Shown one piece after another: positions 37,419-46,547 of a stretch of DNA of 64,000 bases. The notes beneath the pieces were generated by a model, which was not told the DNA's origin, made no database searches, and saw nothing but the letters and a program-made list of their open reading frames with translations. The position numbers and the translations under genes were made by a program. Source of the DNA: Alphaproteobacteria bacterium US3C007 (lineage in GTDB: Bacteria; Pseudomonadota; Alphaproteobacteria; Rhodobacterales; Rhodobacteraceae); contig CP139918.1 of the NCBI GenBank assembly GCA_034423775.1, positions 3,410,001-3,474,000 of the forward strand. The letters run 5' to 3'. The stretch's first letter is position 1, and each line of letters begins with the position of its first letter.

Positions 37419-38414
37419 TCAAAAAATGCGCGCGCCTGCAGCGTCGAAATAATATGGTTGTTTTGGTTGAATTTTAATATTGTCACCTGATTTCAGAAGA
37501 GTATGAGCTTCTGTTACAGTGATTAGACGATGATTCTTGAAGTCTAAATGCAAACGAGTTTGATCTCCTAAGTGCTCAATACGCTTGACCGTGGCGTCTT
37601 CACCTTCACCTTGAAAAATATGTTCTGGCCTCAACCCAATCAGTTCTGCATTAGTGGGCTTGCCAGCAAATAAATCAGCAGGAAGGATATTTATGCGGGG
37701 CAAACCAAGGCGCCCAGCCGAATAAACATTGACGGGATCTTCATATATCTCGCGTGGGCTGCCAAACTGGATTAATTTACCTTTGTCCAAAACACCTACA
37801 TGGGTTGCCATCGTCATCGCTTCGATCTGATCATGTGTGACATAAAGCAAAGTAGCCCCAGATGTTGCCTGAATTCTTTTCAGCTCAATGCGAAGATCTG
37901 CCCGTAATTTAGCGTCAAGAGAACTAAGAGGTTCATCCATCAGATATACTGATGGATTGCGTACCAAGGCCCTTCCTATTGAAACGCGTTGCATCTCACC
38001 ACCCGAAAGAGCCGTGGCTTTATTGTCAAGTTTGTGGCTTATCTGAAGAACCTCAGCCACCTCTCCGACCTTAAGGTTAATCGTTGCCTGAGGCGTCTTT
38101 AATGCCGGCGATTTTAATGGAAATTCCAAATTTTCCCGAACTGTCAAATGCGGGTAGAGCGAATATTGCTGGAACACCATTGCAACATCTCTTTGGGCCG
38201 GCGTCAGCGTGGACATATCGCGACCGCCAATGAAGACTTGCCCTTGATCTGGCTTATCCAAGCCAGACACCATACGCAGGGTTGTGGTTTTTCCCGCACC
38301 CGTAGGGCCTAACAGCACGACAAAAGATCCGTCGGGAACGGTCATCGTCAAGTCATCAAGCGCTACGTCTTCTCCAAAAGATTTGGAAACCTTTTTTAAA
38401 GCGACCTCAGCCAT
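37419..38414 (-). CDS. Sugar/polyol ABC transporter ATPase (second)
   Basis: A 331-residue MalK/UgpC-type ATPase with Walker A GPTGAGKTT, signature LSGGEMQRVSIGRALVR, Walker B YLMDEPLSSLD and a C-terminal regulatory OB-like region (LRPEHIFQGEGEDATVKRIE). GGAG lies 9 bases upstream of the ATG at 38414. Its start overlaps the end of the first ATPase gene by 8 bases, suggesting translational coupling. Paired ATPases acting as a heterodimer are known for the glycerol transporter GlpST of Rhizobium. Confidence 0.92.
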   Translation of the reverse strand: MAEVALKKVSKSFGEDVALDDLTMTVPDGSFVVLLGPTGAGKTTTLRMVSGLDKPDQGQVFIGGRDMSTLTPAQRDVAMVFQQYSLYPHLTVRENLEFPLKSPALKTPQATINLKVGEVAEVLQISHKLDNKATALSGGEMQRVSIGRALVRNPSVYLMDEPLSSLDAKLRADLRIELKRIQATSGATLLYVTHDQIEAMTMATHVGVLDKGKLIQFGSPREIYEDPVNVYSAGRLGLPRINILPADLFAGKPTNAELIGLRPEHIFQGEGEDATVKRIEHLGDQTRLHLDFKNHRLITVTEAHTLLKSGDNIKIQPKQPYYFDAAGARIF

Positions 38415-39504
38415 TAAGAAGCACTCCGTTATTCGCCTCGCTTTTAAGAGCCTGGCCATTGCGGGCGTTGAATATTGTTACCGTACGTGGGTCAAAGGAA
38501 AGGCCGGTCTTGTCGCCAATTAAGACCTTGTTCGAGGAAGAGGAGCGCACCTTAACAATCCCAGTCATAGTATTCAGCGTGATAATTTGGGTTGTTCCTA
38601 GATATTCAACTGCTGATATTTCGCCTCGGAAATGAGCATTATCATCCAAACGAATATGTTCCGGGCGCACGCCAAAGGTCAGATCACCGCTTTGCCCCTC
38701 CAACAAGCGCGGGATTTCAAAGGTAGCGTTACCAAAGCTTACATTTGTTGCGCCTTTTCCCGCAGTGCCCTGAAAATCAAGAAAATTCATTGGCGGCGAT
38801 CCGATAAACTCTGCAACAAACTTAGTTGCAGGCCAATCATAGATACTTTGTGGAACGCCAAATTGTTCGACAACGCCATGGTTCATCACAACAATCTTGT
38901 CCCCCATTTGCATAGCCTCAAGCTGGTCATGGGTCACGTAAACAGTGGTTGCGTTCATCCGGTCATGCAATGCACGTAACTCTTCAGACATATGTTCGCG
39001 AAACTCTGCATCCAAAGCCCCTAAAGGTTCATCCATAAAGAACGCCTTTGGGTCTCGAACGATGGCTCGCCCCAAAGCCACACGCTGCCTGTCCCCACCA
39101 GAAAGCCCACCAACGGGTCGATCCAATATTTCGGTAATACCCAAGATTTCAGCGATTTCCCCAACTTTTTGTTTGATGGCAGCCCGTGGCATTCCCTGAC
39201 TTTTAAGCGGGTAACTGATATTCTTGCCGACATTCATATGTGGGTAAAGCGCGAACATCTGAAAGACGAATGCAATATCCCGCTGGCTTGCAGGCTTCAT
39301 ACCAACCTCTTCGCCGTCGATGTAAATCTCACCCTTGGTGGGCAGTTCGAGTCCGGCCATCATGCGCAAGGTTGTCGTTTTACCACAACCAGATGGACCA
39401 AGCAGCATAAAGAATTCTCCATCCTCAACAGTAAAAGAAGAAGATTGGACCGCGGTGAAATCCCCGAAATCTTTGCGCACATTTTCAATTCTAATCTGGG
39501 CCAT
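38407..39504 (-). CDS. Sugar/polyol ABC transporter ATPase (first)
   Basis: A 365-residue MalK/UgpC-type ATPase. Walker A is GPSGCGKTT, the signature LSGGDRQRVALGRAIVRD, the Walker B FFMDEPLGALD, and the C-terminal part has GVRPEHIRLDDNAHFRGEIS. It follows the small membrane protein gene by 4 bases. With 37419-38414 it gives an ABC complex two different nucleotide-binding subunits. Confidence 0.92.
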   Translation of the reverse strand: MAQIRIENVRKDFGDFTAVQSSSFTVEDGEFFMLLGPSGCGKTTTLRMMAGLELPTKGEIYIDGEEVGMKPASQRDIAFVFQMFALYPHMNVGKNISYPLKSQGMPRAAIKQKVGEIAEILGITEILDRPVGGLSGGDRQRVALGRAIVRDPKAFFMDEPLGALDAEFREHMSEELRALHDRMNATTVYVTHDQLEAMQMGDKIVVMNHGVVEQFGVPQSIYDWPATKFVAEFIGSPPMNFLDFQGTAGKGATNVSFGNATFEIPRLLEGQSGDLTFGVRPEHIRLDDNAHFRGEISAVEYLGTTQIITLNTMTGIVKVRSSSSNKVLIGDKTGLSFDPRTVTIFNARNGQALKSEANNGVLLNG

Positions 39505-39508
39505 AGGC

Positions 39509-39697
39509 TTATTCCGGAAAATGGCTGACGATGATAAACATCACAGTGCCAACCAAAGTTACGATGAATGAATAGGTGTAAACGATAAGTAAAAAGGGTT
39601 GCATAAGCATGATAACGCCCACCGCGATTAAGATGGAGGCGACCATCTCCCATGAACCACGTTTTAGATGCAACAGGCCGGTGAAGAAGGATCTCAT
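39509..39697 (-). CDS. Small two-helix membrane protein of the ABC operon
   Basis: A 62-residue protein with two hydrophobic segments (MVASILIAVGVIMLMQPFLL and TYSFIVTLVGTVMFIIVSHF). The ATG at 39697 overlaps the TGA of the permease gene (ATGA), a sign of coupled translation. Small extra membrane proteins occur in polyol transporter operons (GlpU in the Rhizobium glycerol system), but this one does not look like DUF2160. It may be an accessory subunit; the role is unknown. Confidence 0.75.
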   Translation of the reverse strand: MRSFFTGLLHLKRGSWEMVASILIAVGVIMLMQPFLLIVYTYSFIVTLVGTVMFIIVSHFPE

Positions 39698-40632
39698 TTG
39701 CGGACGGCTCCAAAAGTTATGCCCCGTAAGAGATGTTTGCGCAGCAGCACAGTGAAAACCATCACGGGAACCAGAAAAATTGTCGCTCCTGCGGCTACGG
39801 CAGGCCAATCCTTGCCATTTACACCAATAATATTTGGAATGAATGGCGGGGCTGTTTGCGCGGTACCGGATGTCAGCAATACGGCAAAGGCATATTCATT
39901 CCAGGCGAATATCAAGCAAAAGATAGCGGTTGATGCGATCCCTGTGGCAGCTTGAGGCAGCACCACTTTATAGAAGGCCTGAAAGCGCGTATATCCATCA
40001 ATCAAAGCTGCCTCTTCGTATTCTATTGGAATTTCGTCAATAAAACCTTTCAGCAACCAAACAGAAAGCGACAGATTTACCGCTGTGTAGAGAAGGATCA
40101 TACCCAGATGGGTATCATTAAGGCCAAGATTTCGAAACATAAGGAAAATTGGAATAGCCACGGCAATTGGAGGCATCATGCGTGTGGAGAGGATGAAGAA
40201 CAAAAGATCATCCTTTAATGGGACTTTGAACCGGCTAAAGGCGTAGGCTGCCATCGTTCCAAGCACCATACAAAGTGCGGTTGAGCCAAACCCGATGATA
40301 ATCGAATTTAAAAAACGTTCGCCATAGCGAGAGGGTCCGCTAATTACTGTGCCGCGCTCACGCGCAATTATGTCATACCAAGTTTTTGGTGGACCTGCCT
40401 CTTGGATCATTTTCTCAGTGGCGCGGGTTCGGTCTGTAAACAGGTTTACATAGCCCTCTAGCGTGGGCTCAAACACTACGACTGGTGGATAGGCTATGGA
40501 GTCTGCAGGGGATTTAAAGCCTGTGGCAATGATCCACAAAAGCGGCATTATGGTAAGGATCGCATAGGCAACAACTAAAATTCCAGCAAACCATTTAGTA
40601 TTTTTTGTGGGGTCAGTTACAGAGAAACTCAT
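39694..40632 (-). CDS. Sugar/polyol ABC transporter permease (MalG-like)
   Basis: A 312-residue permease with six predicted membrane segments and the EAA loop EEAALIDGYTRFQAFYKVVL near the C-terminus. AAGGAAAG precedes the ATG. The start overlaps the end of the MalF-like gene by 4 bases. A long periplasmic region between helices 1 and 2 (about residues 40-105) is longer than in typical MalG proteins. Confidence 0.92.
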   Translation of the reverse strand: MSFSVTDPTKNTKWFAGILVVAYAILTIMPLLWIIATGFKSPADSIAYPPVVVFEPTLEGYVNLFTDRTRATEKMIQEAGPPKTWYDIIARERGTVISGPSRYGERFLNSIIIGFGSTALCMVLGTMAAYAFSRFKVPLKDDLLFFILSTRMMPPIAVAIPIFLMFRNLGLNDTHLGMILLYTAVNLSLSVWLLKGFIDEIPIEYEEAALIDGYTRFQAFYKVVLPQAATGIASTAIFCLIFAWNEYAFAVLLTSGTAQTAPPFIPNIIGVNGKDWPAVAAGATIFLVPVMVFTVLLRKHLLRGITFGAVRK

Positions 40633-41576
40633 CTTTCCTTAACCTTATTGAGAGCCTTCACATAAATTGACGCCAGTCCAAACACCGTCACAAAAAGGAT
40701 CACAGCATAGGCGGAAGAATAGCCGGTTCGCCATTTTTCAAAAGCTTCACGCTTGAGGTCGATTGACGTCAGCGTGGTTGTATTTCCTGGCCCACCGCCC
40801 GTAAGCTGAACAACTAGGTCGAACATCTTGAAGTTTTCAATGCCTCGAAATAGAACCGCCAACATTAAAAATGGCAATACCATTGGTATTGTAATAGTCC
40901 AGAATTGTCGCCACTTGCTCGCACGGTCACATTCTGCTGCCTCGTAAATACTATCAGGAATAGAGCGCAAACCCGCCAAACAAATCAGCATCACAAAGGG
41001 TGTCCACATCCAAGTGTCAGCAATTACAATTGCCCAAGGCGCTAGGTGAACATCACCGATCATCGAAAAGTCCGCAGGGTTTCCCCGAGTGAAAAAAGTA
41101 ACCACGTAATTGAACAGCCCAATCTGGGGCTGGTACAGAAAAGTCCAAAAGTTTCCAACCACGGCAGGTGACAGCATCATCGGGAAAACAATGATCGTCG
41201 TCCATAAATCATTGCCTTTAAATTTCTTATTGATGAGGTATGCCAGGGCAAATCCTATCAGCACTTGAATAATAATCGTCCATATCAGAAAATGTGCAGT
41301 TGCCTGCATCGTATTCCAGATATCAGAATCCGATAGAATACGCTCATAATTGCGCAATCCAATCCACTCTACATCCCGGTTAGGGCGATTAACGCGATAG
41401 TTAGTGAAGCTCAGCCTAATCGTCCAAATGAGTGGAAAGATATTAACGGCAAGCAACAAGAAGATTGTGGGTGCAACAAAAATCCAAGCGATAGTGCGGT
41501 CAGATAAGCCTTTGATCTTATGAACGATCCCAGAAGGCGTCTTTTTGGCAACGATATCGATGGGGCCTGTAGCCAT
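40629..41576 (-). CDS. Sugar/polyol ABC transporter permease (MalF-like)
   Basis: A 315-residue permease with six membrane segments and the EAA loop YEAAECDRASKWRQFWTITI. I use the ATG at 41576 with AAAGG upstream; a GTG 7 codons earlier is possible. It lies 129 bases after the binding-protein gene, past a strong hairpin that would lower its level relative to the binding protein. Confidence 0.92.
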   Translation of the reverse strand: MATGPIDIVAKKTPSGIVHKIKGLSDRTIAWIFVAPTIFLLLAVNIFPLIWTIRLSFTNYRVNRPNRDVEWIGLRNYERILSDSDIWNTMQATAHFLIWTIIIQVLIGFALAYLINKKFKGNDLWTTIIVFPMMLSPAVVGNFWTFLYQPQIGLFNYVVTFFTRGNPADFSMIGDVHLAPWAIVIADTWMWTPFVMLICLAGLRSIPDSIYEAAECDRASKWRQFWTITIPMVLPFLMLAVLFRGIENFKMFDLVVQLTGGGPGNTTTLTSIDLKREAFEKWRTGYSSAYAVILFVTVFGLASIYVKALNKVKER

Positions 41577-41670
41577 TTGTTCATACCTTTCACGCAAGCT
41601 AAATAGCTAAGCATGCAAATCAATAAAGTGAAGAAATTATCATCTCACTTGACGTTCAGTCAATCGGGAG

Positions 41671-41697
41671 TGTCAGGCCAGGATCCCTGGCCTGACA
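41671..41697 (-). promoter_or_regulatory. Intercistronic hairpin after the binding-protein gene
   Basis: A 12-bp perfect stem (GTCAGGCCAGG paired with CCTGGCCTGAC plus a closing T-A) with a 3-base loop, without a T run on the minus strand. Such hairpins protect binding-protein mRNA and reduce readthrough into permease genes. Confidence 0.75.
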
Positions 41698-41704
41698 AAA
41701 GTTT

Positions 41705-43027
41705 CTAAAGCTTTCCTTCGTCTTCGAAAACTTCGATCCAATCGCTTACAAGCCCGTCAAGAGCTTCTTGAGCTGTACCTTCTCCGGCAACGACATAGTT
41801 GTGCACTCGTTCCTGCATCGGCAACAGAAGATCTGCATATGCAGGCTCTGCCCAGAAGTCTTTCACGATTGCCATACTATCCAGAAACGTTTGTGCATAG
41901 GGTTGGCTGGTCGCAAAACCCGGGTCTTCAACCACGGCCTTCAGCGCCGAGTAACCGCCAAGCTCCCACCATTTGGCTTGCACGTCTGGTTTGGAAAACC
42001 ACTGAATATACTCCAAAGCGGCATCTTGTTTCTCAGAATATGCAACTACTGAAATTCCTTGCCCCCCTAGCTGAGCGAATTGGCCAGCAGGCCCTGCGGG
42101 GTTTGGGAAATAACCAGAACGACCGCTGCCTACATTATCATCTGCTTCGACCCCGGGCCAAATAAACGCAAAATTCATCTGCATTGCGACCTGACCAGAA
42201 CGATAGGCATCAATGTTTTCACCCATATACCAGTTTGAAGACCCTGGAGGCGTTGCATTGTCATAAAGCTCTTTGTAAAATTCAAGACCGGCAACTGCGC
42301 CGGCAGAGTTTACAAAGCCATCAATATCATAGGGTTTAGCTGGGTTTTCATACTCAAAGCCATAATTATACAAGGCATTGGTCACCCCCATCGTAATACC
42401 TTCAGATCCACGTTCAGTGTAGATCGCAGCACCGTAGACGGTCGTTCCGTCAATATCACGACCCTGAAAAAATTCAGCGATATCTTTTAACTCTTCAAGA
42501 GATGAGGGCACCCCTAAATCGCGTCCATGTTTTCCTTTAAATTCAGCCTGTAATTCGGGGCGGTCGAACCAATCCTTGCGGTAGGTCCAACCCACGACAT
42601 CGCCAAACGCGGGCAATGCGTAGTAATTCGGTGTATTCTTTGGCCACTCTGCATAGCCTGTCACGGTTGCGGGTATGAAATCATCCATCGTAATATTATT
42701 GGCGTCAAAAAAATCGTTCAACTTCACGTAGTGACCATTTTCAGCGCCGCCACCAATCCATTGGCTATCGCCAATCATTAGATCGCAAAGCTGTCCGCCT
42801 GAGTTCAGTTCATTTAACATACGGTCAGCAAAGCTGGTCCATGGAACAAATTCAAAGCTCATGTTGTGCCCAGATTGCTGCTCAAAGTCTTTACTAAGCT
42901 CTATCAGCGCATTGGCGGGATCCCATGCGGCCCAACAAAGCGTGAGGTCTTCAGCTGTGGCGATAGATGGAAGCCCCGCGGTGGCAATTGCACCGGCTGC
43001 AGCGGTCATCATTAATTTAGTTTTCAT
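41705..43027 (-). CDS. ABC transporter sugar/polyol-binding protein
   Basis: A 440-residue family-1 solute-binding protein. GGAGGAGAG precedes the ATG at 43027 and a signal peptide (MKTKLMMTAAAGAIATAGLP then SIATA) follows. The mature part includes DLTLCWAAWDPANALIELSK, MIGDSQWIGGG and WYMGENIDAYRSGQVAMQMN. It is the first gene of the minus-strand operon and lies next to the operator pair. The substrate is a carbohydrate or polyol; with dihydroxyacetone kinase at the operon end, a three- or four-carbon polyol or ketose is plausible. Confidence 0.92.
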   Translation of the reverse strand: MKTKLMMTAAAGAIATAGLPSIATAEDLTLCWAAWDPANALIELSKDFEQQSGHNMSFEFVPWTSFADRMLNELNSGGQLCDLMIGDSQWIGGGAENGHYVKLNDFFDANNITMDDFIPATVTGYAEWPKNTPNYYALPAFGDVVGWTYRKDWFDRPELQAEFKGKHGRDLGVPSSLEELKDIAEFFQGRDIDGTTVYGAAIYTERGSEGITMGVTNALYNYGFEYENPAKPYDIDGFVNSAGAVAGLEFYKELYDNATPPGSSNWYMGENIDAYRSGQVAMQMNFAFIWPGVEADDNVGSGRSGYFPNPAGPAGQFAQLGGQGISVVAYSEKQDAALEYIQWFSKPDVQAKWWELGGYSALKAVVEDPGFATSQPYAQTFLDSMAIVKDFWAEPAYADLLLPMQERVHNYVVAGEGTAQEALDGLVSDWIEVFEDEGKL

Positions 43028-43095
43028 TGTTCTCTCCTCCCAAACAAGCAAGGATCCAAGCCCTCGTGCCGCGACCCTCTGGGGTTAAGAAGTAA

Positions 43096-43141
43096 TGAGG
43101 CACGTGTCTCAACGCAAGCTTTTTTTGAGACACGTGCCTCA
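43096..43141. promoter_or_regulatory. Pair of mirror-image 16-bp operators (LacI-type)
   Basis: TGAGGCACGTGTCTCA at 43096-43111 and its exact reverse complement TGAGACACGTGCCTCA at 43126-43141, 30 bp centre to centre. Each is itself a near-palindrome around CACGTG. They lie between the divergent transporter operon and the LacI-type regulator gene, the expected site for that repressor. Confidence 0.85.
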
Positions 43142-43209
43142 CAATTTGCTAATACACATGAAACAACCGAAGTAACCAATTACCTAAAAAATGCTAAAAT
43201 ATTGAAAAA

Positions 43210-44268
43210 ATGGATAAATTGAGATTAGTGCCGCTGCAAGAATCAATAGAACGGCCCACAACAAAAGACCTTGCAAAAGCCGCCGGCGTAAGTCGTGCGA
43301 CAGTCGATCGCGTATTAAATAGCCGTGAAGGAGTCGCAAAGCGAACCGTAGAACGCGTGAACCACGCAATCGAAAAATTGGGATTCGTTCGCAACCTTCA
43401 AGCTGCAAATCTTGCTAAATCGCAAAGCTATCGGTTTATCTTTGCGCTGCCCAAATCAGGGGATCAATTTCTTCAGGAAATATTAAGACAGATTGAGGAG
43501 TCACGAAATATTTTCGCTGCAGACCGCGTTTGGTGTGAAGTAGAACGTATCGACGAGAATGATCCCCATAGCATCGCCTCATTTTTACGATCGCTCGACC
43601 AAAATCAGATCGATGGTTTGGCGATCATGGCTCCAGAGACCCCGCAAGTACGTGATGCCATTATCCGCGCTCAAGAACGGGGTATTGCAGCTTTGCCTTT
43701 CATATCCAACCAGCCATTTCTTAACAAGGAGTCAGTTGGCGTCGACAACTGTGCAGCAGGCGCAACGGCCGGATTATTGCTTGGTCAATGCGTTGGGGGC
43801 CGCATCGGATCTGTTATGGTCATTTCTGAAAGCATGTCATCAAGAGATAGCTTGGAGCGCCGCCGTGGTTTTGATCAAGAGCTGATACGAAACTTTAAAA
43901 ATTTACGTGTACTTCCTTCGCTTGAAACCTACGGCAATGAAGAACGTGCGGAACGCATTATAAAACTAAGCCTCAAAGCAAATCCTGACATGGTTGCGAT
44001 TTATGTCATGTCCTCTGAGGCGCGAATTCCGCTTGAGGTTCTAAAGGCACTTAAACCCCCAGCTCATACAATAAAAATCGCGCATGAGCGAACTCCGTTT
44101 ACCCAAAAAGCGCTTCGTGACGGTGCGCTGAATGGAGTTGTTGCGCAAGATACAGGACATTTGGTACGCAGCGCCATTCGCCGCCTTAAAGGTGTTATCG
44201 ACAAACACCATTTGTTCGGGGCGCAAGAGAGAATTCGTATTGAAATACTACTGCGAACAAATCTTTAA
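43210..44268 (+). CDS. LacI/GalR-family transcription regulator
   Basis: A 352-residue protein. The helix-turn-helix lies at about residues 16-40 (TTKDLAKAAGVSRATVDRVL), followed by the hinge and a periplasmic-binding-like domain (FIFALPKSGDQFLQEILRQI...). The C-terminal HLVRSAIRRLKGVID is typical. It is divergent from the transporter operon and probably binds the two operators at 43096-43141, released by the imported sugar or polyol or its phosphate. The ribosome site is weak. Confidence 0.92.
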   Translation: MDKLRLVPLQESIERPTTKDLAKAAGVSRATVDRVLNSREGVAKRTVERVNHAIEKLGFVRNLQAANLAKSQSYRFIFALPKSGDQFLQEILRQIEESRNIFAADRVWCEVERIDENDPHSIASFLRSLDQNQIDGLAIMAPETPQVRDAIIRAQERGIAALPFISNQPFLNKESVGVDNCAAGATAGLLLGQCVGGRIGSVMVISESMSSRDSLERRRGFDQELIRNFKNLRVLPSLETYGNEERAERIIKLSLKANPDMVAIYVMSSEARIPLEVLKALKPPAHTIKIAHERTPFTQKALRDGALNGVVAQDTGHLVRSAIRRLKGVIDKHHLFGAQERIRIEILLRTNL

Positions 44269-44409
44269 TTGGCTTCTCCTGAAAACCTAACGATAGGACA
44301 CGTTTGTTGCACAAACCTATGAAGCCTCTACTGGAGCAAAATATAAAAAACGTGATGGATCTGAAATAAAAATAAGTTAGGATCGTTTCGGACAGAAAAC
44401 AGGCCAAAT

Positions 44410-44777
44410 CACTATATGCACCTTCTGCGCTAAGCGTGACAGTTTCGACCACCATCAGCTGGATCATGAGTTAGGGCCTTTGGCAACGCCGCCATGCTAG
44501 GCAAGCCAACAGTACGGCTGGTTCCATCTGATAAGTATCACGTATCCAAAGCTTCTTGTCCCAACGCCGTTACACTCTCGGCGAGCTGGCGTCGATCAAG
44601 GGATTGCACATCGTGATCGAACGTTATGCCCTTGCCAGCAATGGCTGCGCGCCTTGATGCCTTTTTGCCCTGAAATACCAGCGCCCTTATCGATCAAAAG
44701 AACGGGTAGGCCTGCTGCCTGCAAAGCTCTAGCGCTGGCGATCCCTGACATGCCTGCGCCAATAACAACAACGCCGA
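44410..44777 (-). pseudogene. Decayed FAD-dependent oxidoreductase
   Basis: IGVVVIGAGMSGIASARALQ then AAGLPVLLIDKG is a clear FAD-binding N-terminus. After a frameshift the next pieces read ASRRAAIAGKGITFDHDVQ, and later VGLPSMAALPKALTHD, matching the usual SRRA...FDHGAQ and VGxPGMSALPKAL of these proteins. Large parts between are missing. It directly follows the photolyase-like gene, a common partner of this oxidoreductase. Confidence 0.8.
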
Positions 44778-46016
44778 TTAGATCAGCCCGATGCCTTCCA
44801 TAATGGCGGGGATCTGTTTCTTGACCTTGAAGAACCCAGCCGTGGCATGGGGCCAGATTGCGCTATCCCAATCCCGGCGCCATTCAACCAAGTCTATTCC
44901 AGCCTCCTCCAAGGAGGGCATAGCTTCAAATATCCAATCCCGCAGCGGACCGATAGGAATATAAGAGGTCGCGATTTGAGTCACGCCTAAGCGAGAGGCC
45001 CAACGAGCTAGATCAGTGGGCACTCCTGCTCGCAGCTCTGTTACGTCCAGACCGATGCGCGAGGCGGTGTCGATTAACGCACCTCGCTCAAATTCCTCGA
45101 CCAATGGAGCAACGGGTCTTGGCGAGCGCAAGTGGCTTGCGGCAAGTGTCGCACATCCGACGAAGTTCAAAGAGGAGAGGTCAAAGTCTTCCGGCCGGCA
45201 GTCTTCTTCAGAGATGAGTAGGACCGTTGGACGGTTTGGATCTGGGGCCTGCACGGTCCGGATCGGTGTGACGCCTGGCAGGCCTTCAGGTTCTTCGCTT
45301 TCAAGACCCTCGACGACTTCGGCAAGCTCCGCTGGGCGTGGATTAAAGCGTTTGTCAGTGAACTTTGCGATATTCCAAGCTTGCGCATGATAAGGTTTTC
45401 CACGCGTGTGAAGGCCGGCCACCCAGCGCCATCCGAGTGTGTTTGACGCAGGATCGCCGTCGAGGAGATGCCTGTAAAAAAAGTCCGCCCCCAATCGCCA
45501 AGGCAGTTCAAGCGTGAAGATCCAAATCGAGGCGAACCACATGCGGGCATGGTTATGAAGGTAGCCGGTCTCTACTAGTTCCTCGGCCCAGTTGTCAAAA
45601 TAGTCGAGCCCGGTTTGATAAGCCTCAGCAGATTCTACACGCCTGCGAAGGCCGCGATCGCGATCCAGAGCCATCAGATCCCGCATCAAGCCTTCTCGGT
45701 ACTGGTCCCACACAACTGGTCGCCGTTCCATCCACCCTTTGAAGTAACCACGCCAGATGACCTCCTGAATGAACTTCTCAGCGCCTTCAGCTCCATGCTC
45801 GAGCACCGCGGTGGCAACGGCGTCTTGTTCCAGCACAAGACGCCGCCGCAAGTATGGAGAGAGCATTGACACGTCCCGGTGTTTGCCCGCCCCTCGATCA
45901 TGATTACGGCCGTTGGTATACCCTTTGCCCATGCGCGGCGCGAATGCCCTAAGGGTAGCCTCACCAGCCGCTCGTGTTGGCGCCATGAGCTTTGTGTTGG
46001 GATGATCAAGCTGCAT
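44778..46016 (-). CDS. Photolyase/cryptochrome-type FAD protein with unusual domain order
   Basis: A 412-residue protein. The FAD-binding domain comes first: HRDVSMLSPYLRRRLVLEQD, FIQEVIWRGYFKGWMERRPV, YFDNWAEELVETGYLHNHAR and NTLGWRWVAGLHTRGKPYHA are the helical landmarks of the photolyase FAD domain. After residue about 260 comes an alpha/beta part (PTVLLISEEDCRPEDFDLSS, then LARWASRLGVTQIATSYIPI) that resembles the antenna domain, which normally precedes. GAGGAG lies 9 bases before the ATG at 46016. Base composition is richer in GC than in the neighbours. Repair or light sensing cannot be decided from sequence. Confidence 0.8.
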   Translation of the reverse strand: MQLDHPNTKLMAPTRAAGEATLRAFAPRMGKGYTNGRNHDRGAGKHRDVSMLSPYLRRRLVLEQDAVATAVLEHGAEGAEKFIQEVIWRGYFKGWMERRPVVWDQYREGLMRDLMALDRDRGLRRRVESAEAYQTGLDYFDNWAEELVETGYLHNHARMWFASIWIFTLELPWRLGADFFYRHLLDGDPASNTLGWRWVAGLHTRGKPYHAQAWNIAKFTDKRFNPRPAELAEVVEGLESEEPEGLPGVTPIRTVQAPDPNRPTVLLISEEDCRPEDFDLSSLNFVGCATLAASHLRSPRPVAPLVEEFERGALIDTASRIGLDVTELRAGVPTDLARWASRLGVTQIATSYIPIGPLRDWIFEAMPSLEEAGIDLVEWRRDWDSAIWPHATAGFFKVKKQIPAIMEGIGLI

Positions 46017-46166
46017 AGATTCCATCTCCTCGTAACAAGGGAGAAGTAAACTGAAATGCCGGTCTGTCCAATTGGAGGGCGATGAATTGAGCTAAGGTCG
46101 GGGGCCAACAATCACCTTTTCGAAAGATTGAGCTTCCAATACGTTGCCCTAGATAAGGGTCTAAGA

Positions 46167-46523
46167 ATGAACCAAACGAATGACGGAGCGCGTTTGAGCT
46201 TGAAATCAGAAACGACAGACAGGCGCAATTTGGTAGACGCATACCTGCAACTAACGAAAGAAGTTCTTCCCTCATTAGCTAATAGTGGTGGGCAGGATTG
46301 GCCCGTTCGCCAGGATCACTGTTTCCAGCGCATCGTTTTGGACACTATTTGTGGCGGTGTGTGGTACGCATATCTAGACCGTCCTGCTTACAAAAACCTA
46401 ACGCATGAACAAGCGCAACGCGCGGTCGATCTGTGCCGTGAGATCGCCGAGGGTCGCGCAGACCTTCAACAGCTGAATAACCAGTCTCTGATTTGGCGCG
46501 GCAAAAGCCGCATGCGAACTTGA
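46167..46523 (+). CDS. Small conserved hypothetical protein
   Basis: A 118-residue helical protein starting MNQTNDGARLSLKSETTDRR. An AAGGG lies 8 bases before the ATG at 46167; a longer version from 46128 is less likely. Landmarks are LTKEVLPSLANSGGQDWPVR, HCFQRIVLDTICGGVWYAYL and a Glu/Leu-rich end. I do not recognise a named family. It is divergent from the photolyase-like gene and first of a run that ends in folB. Confidence 0.65.
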   Translation: MNQTNDGARLSLKSETTDRRNLVDAYLQLTKEVLPSLANSGGQDWPVRQDHCFQRIVLDTICGGVWYAYLDRPAYKNLTHEQAQRAVDLCREIAEGRADLQQLNNQSLIWRGKSRMRT

Positions 46524-46547
46524 GCAGCCTTTTGGGAAGGTGTTTGA

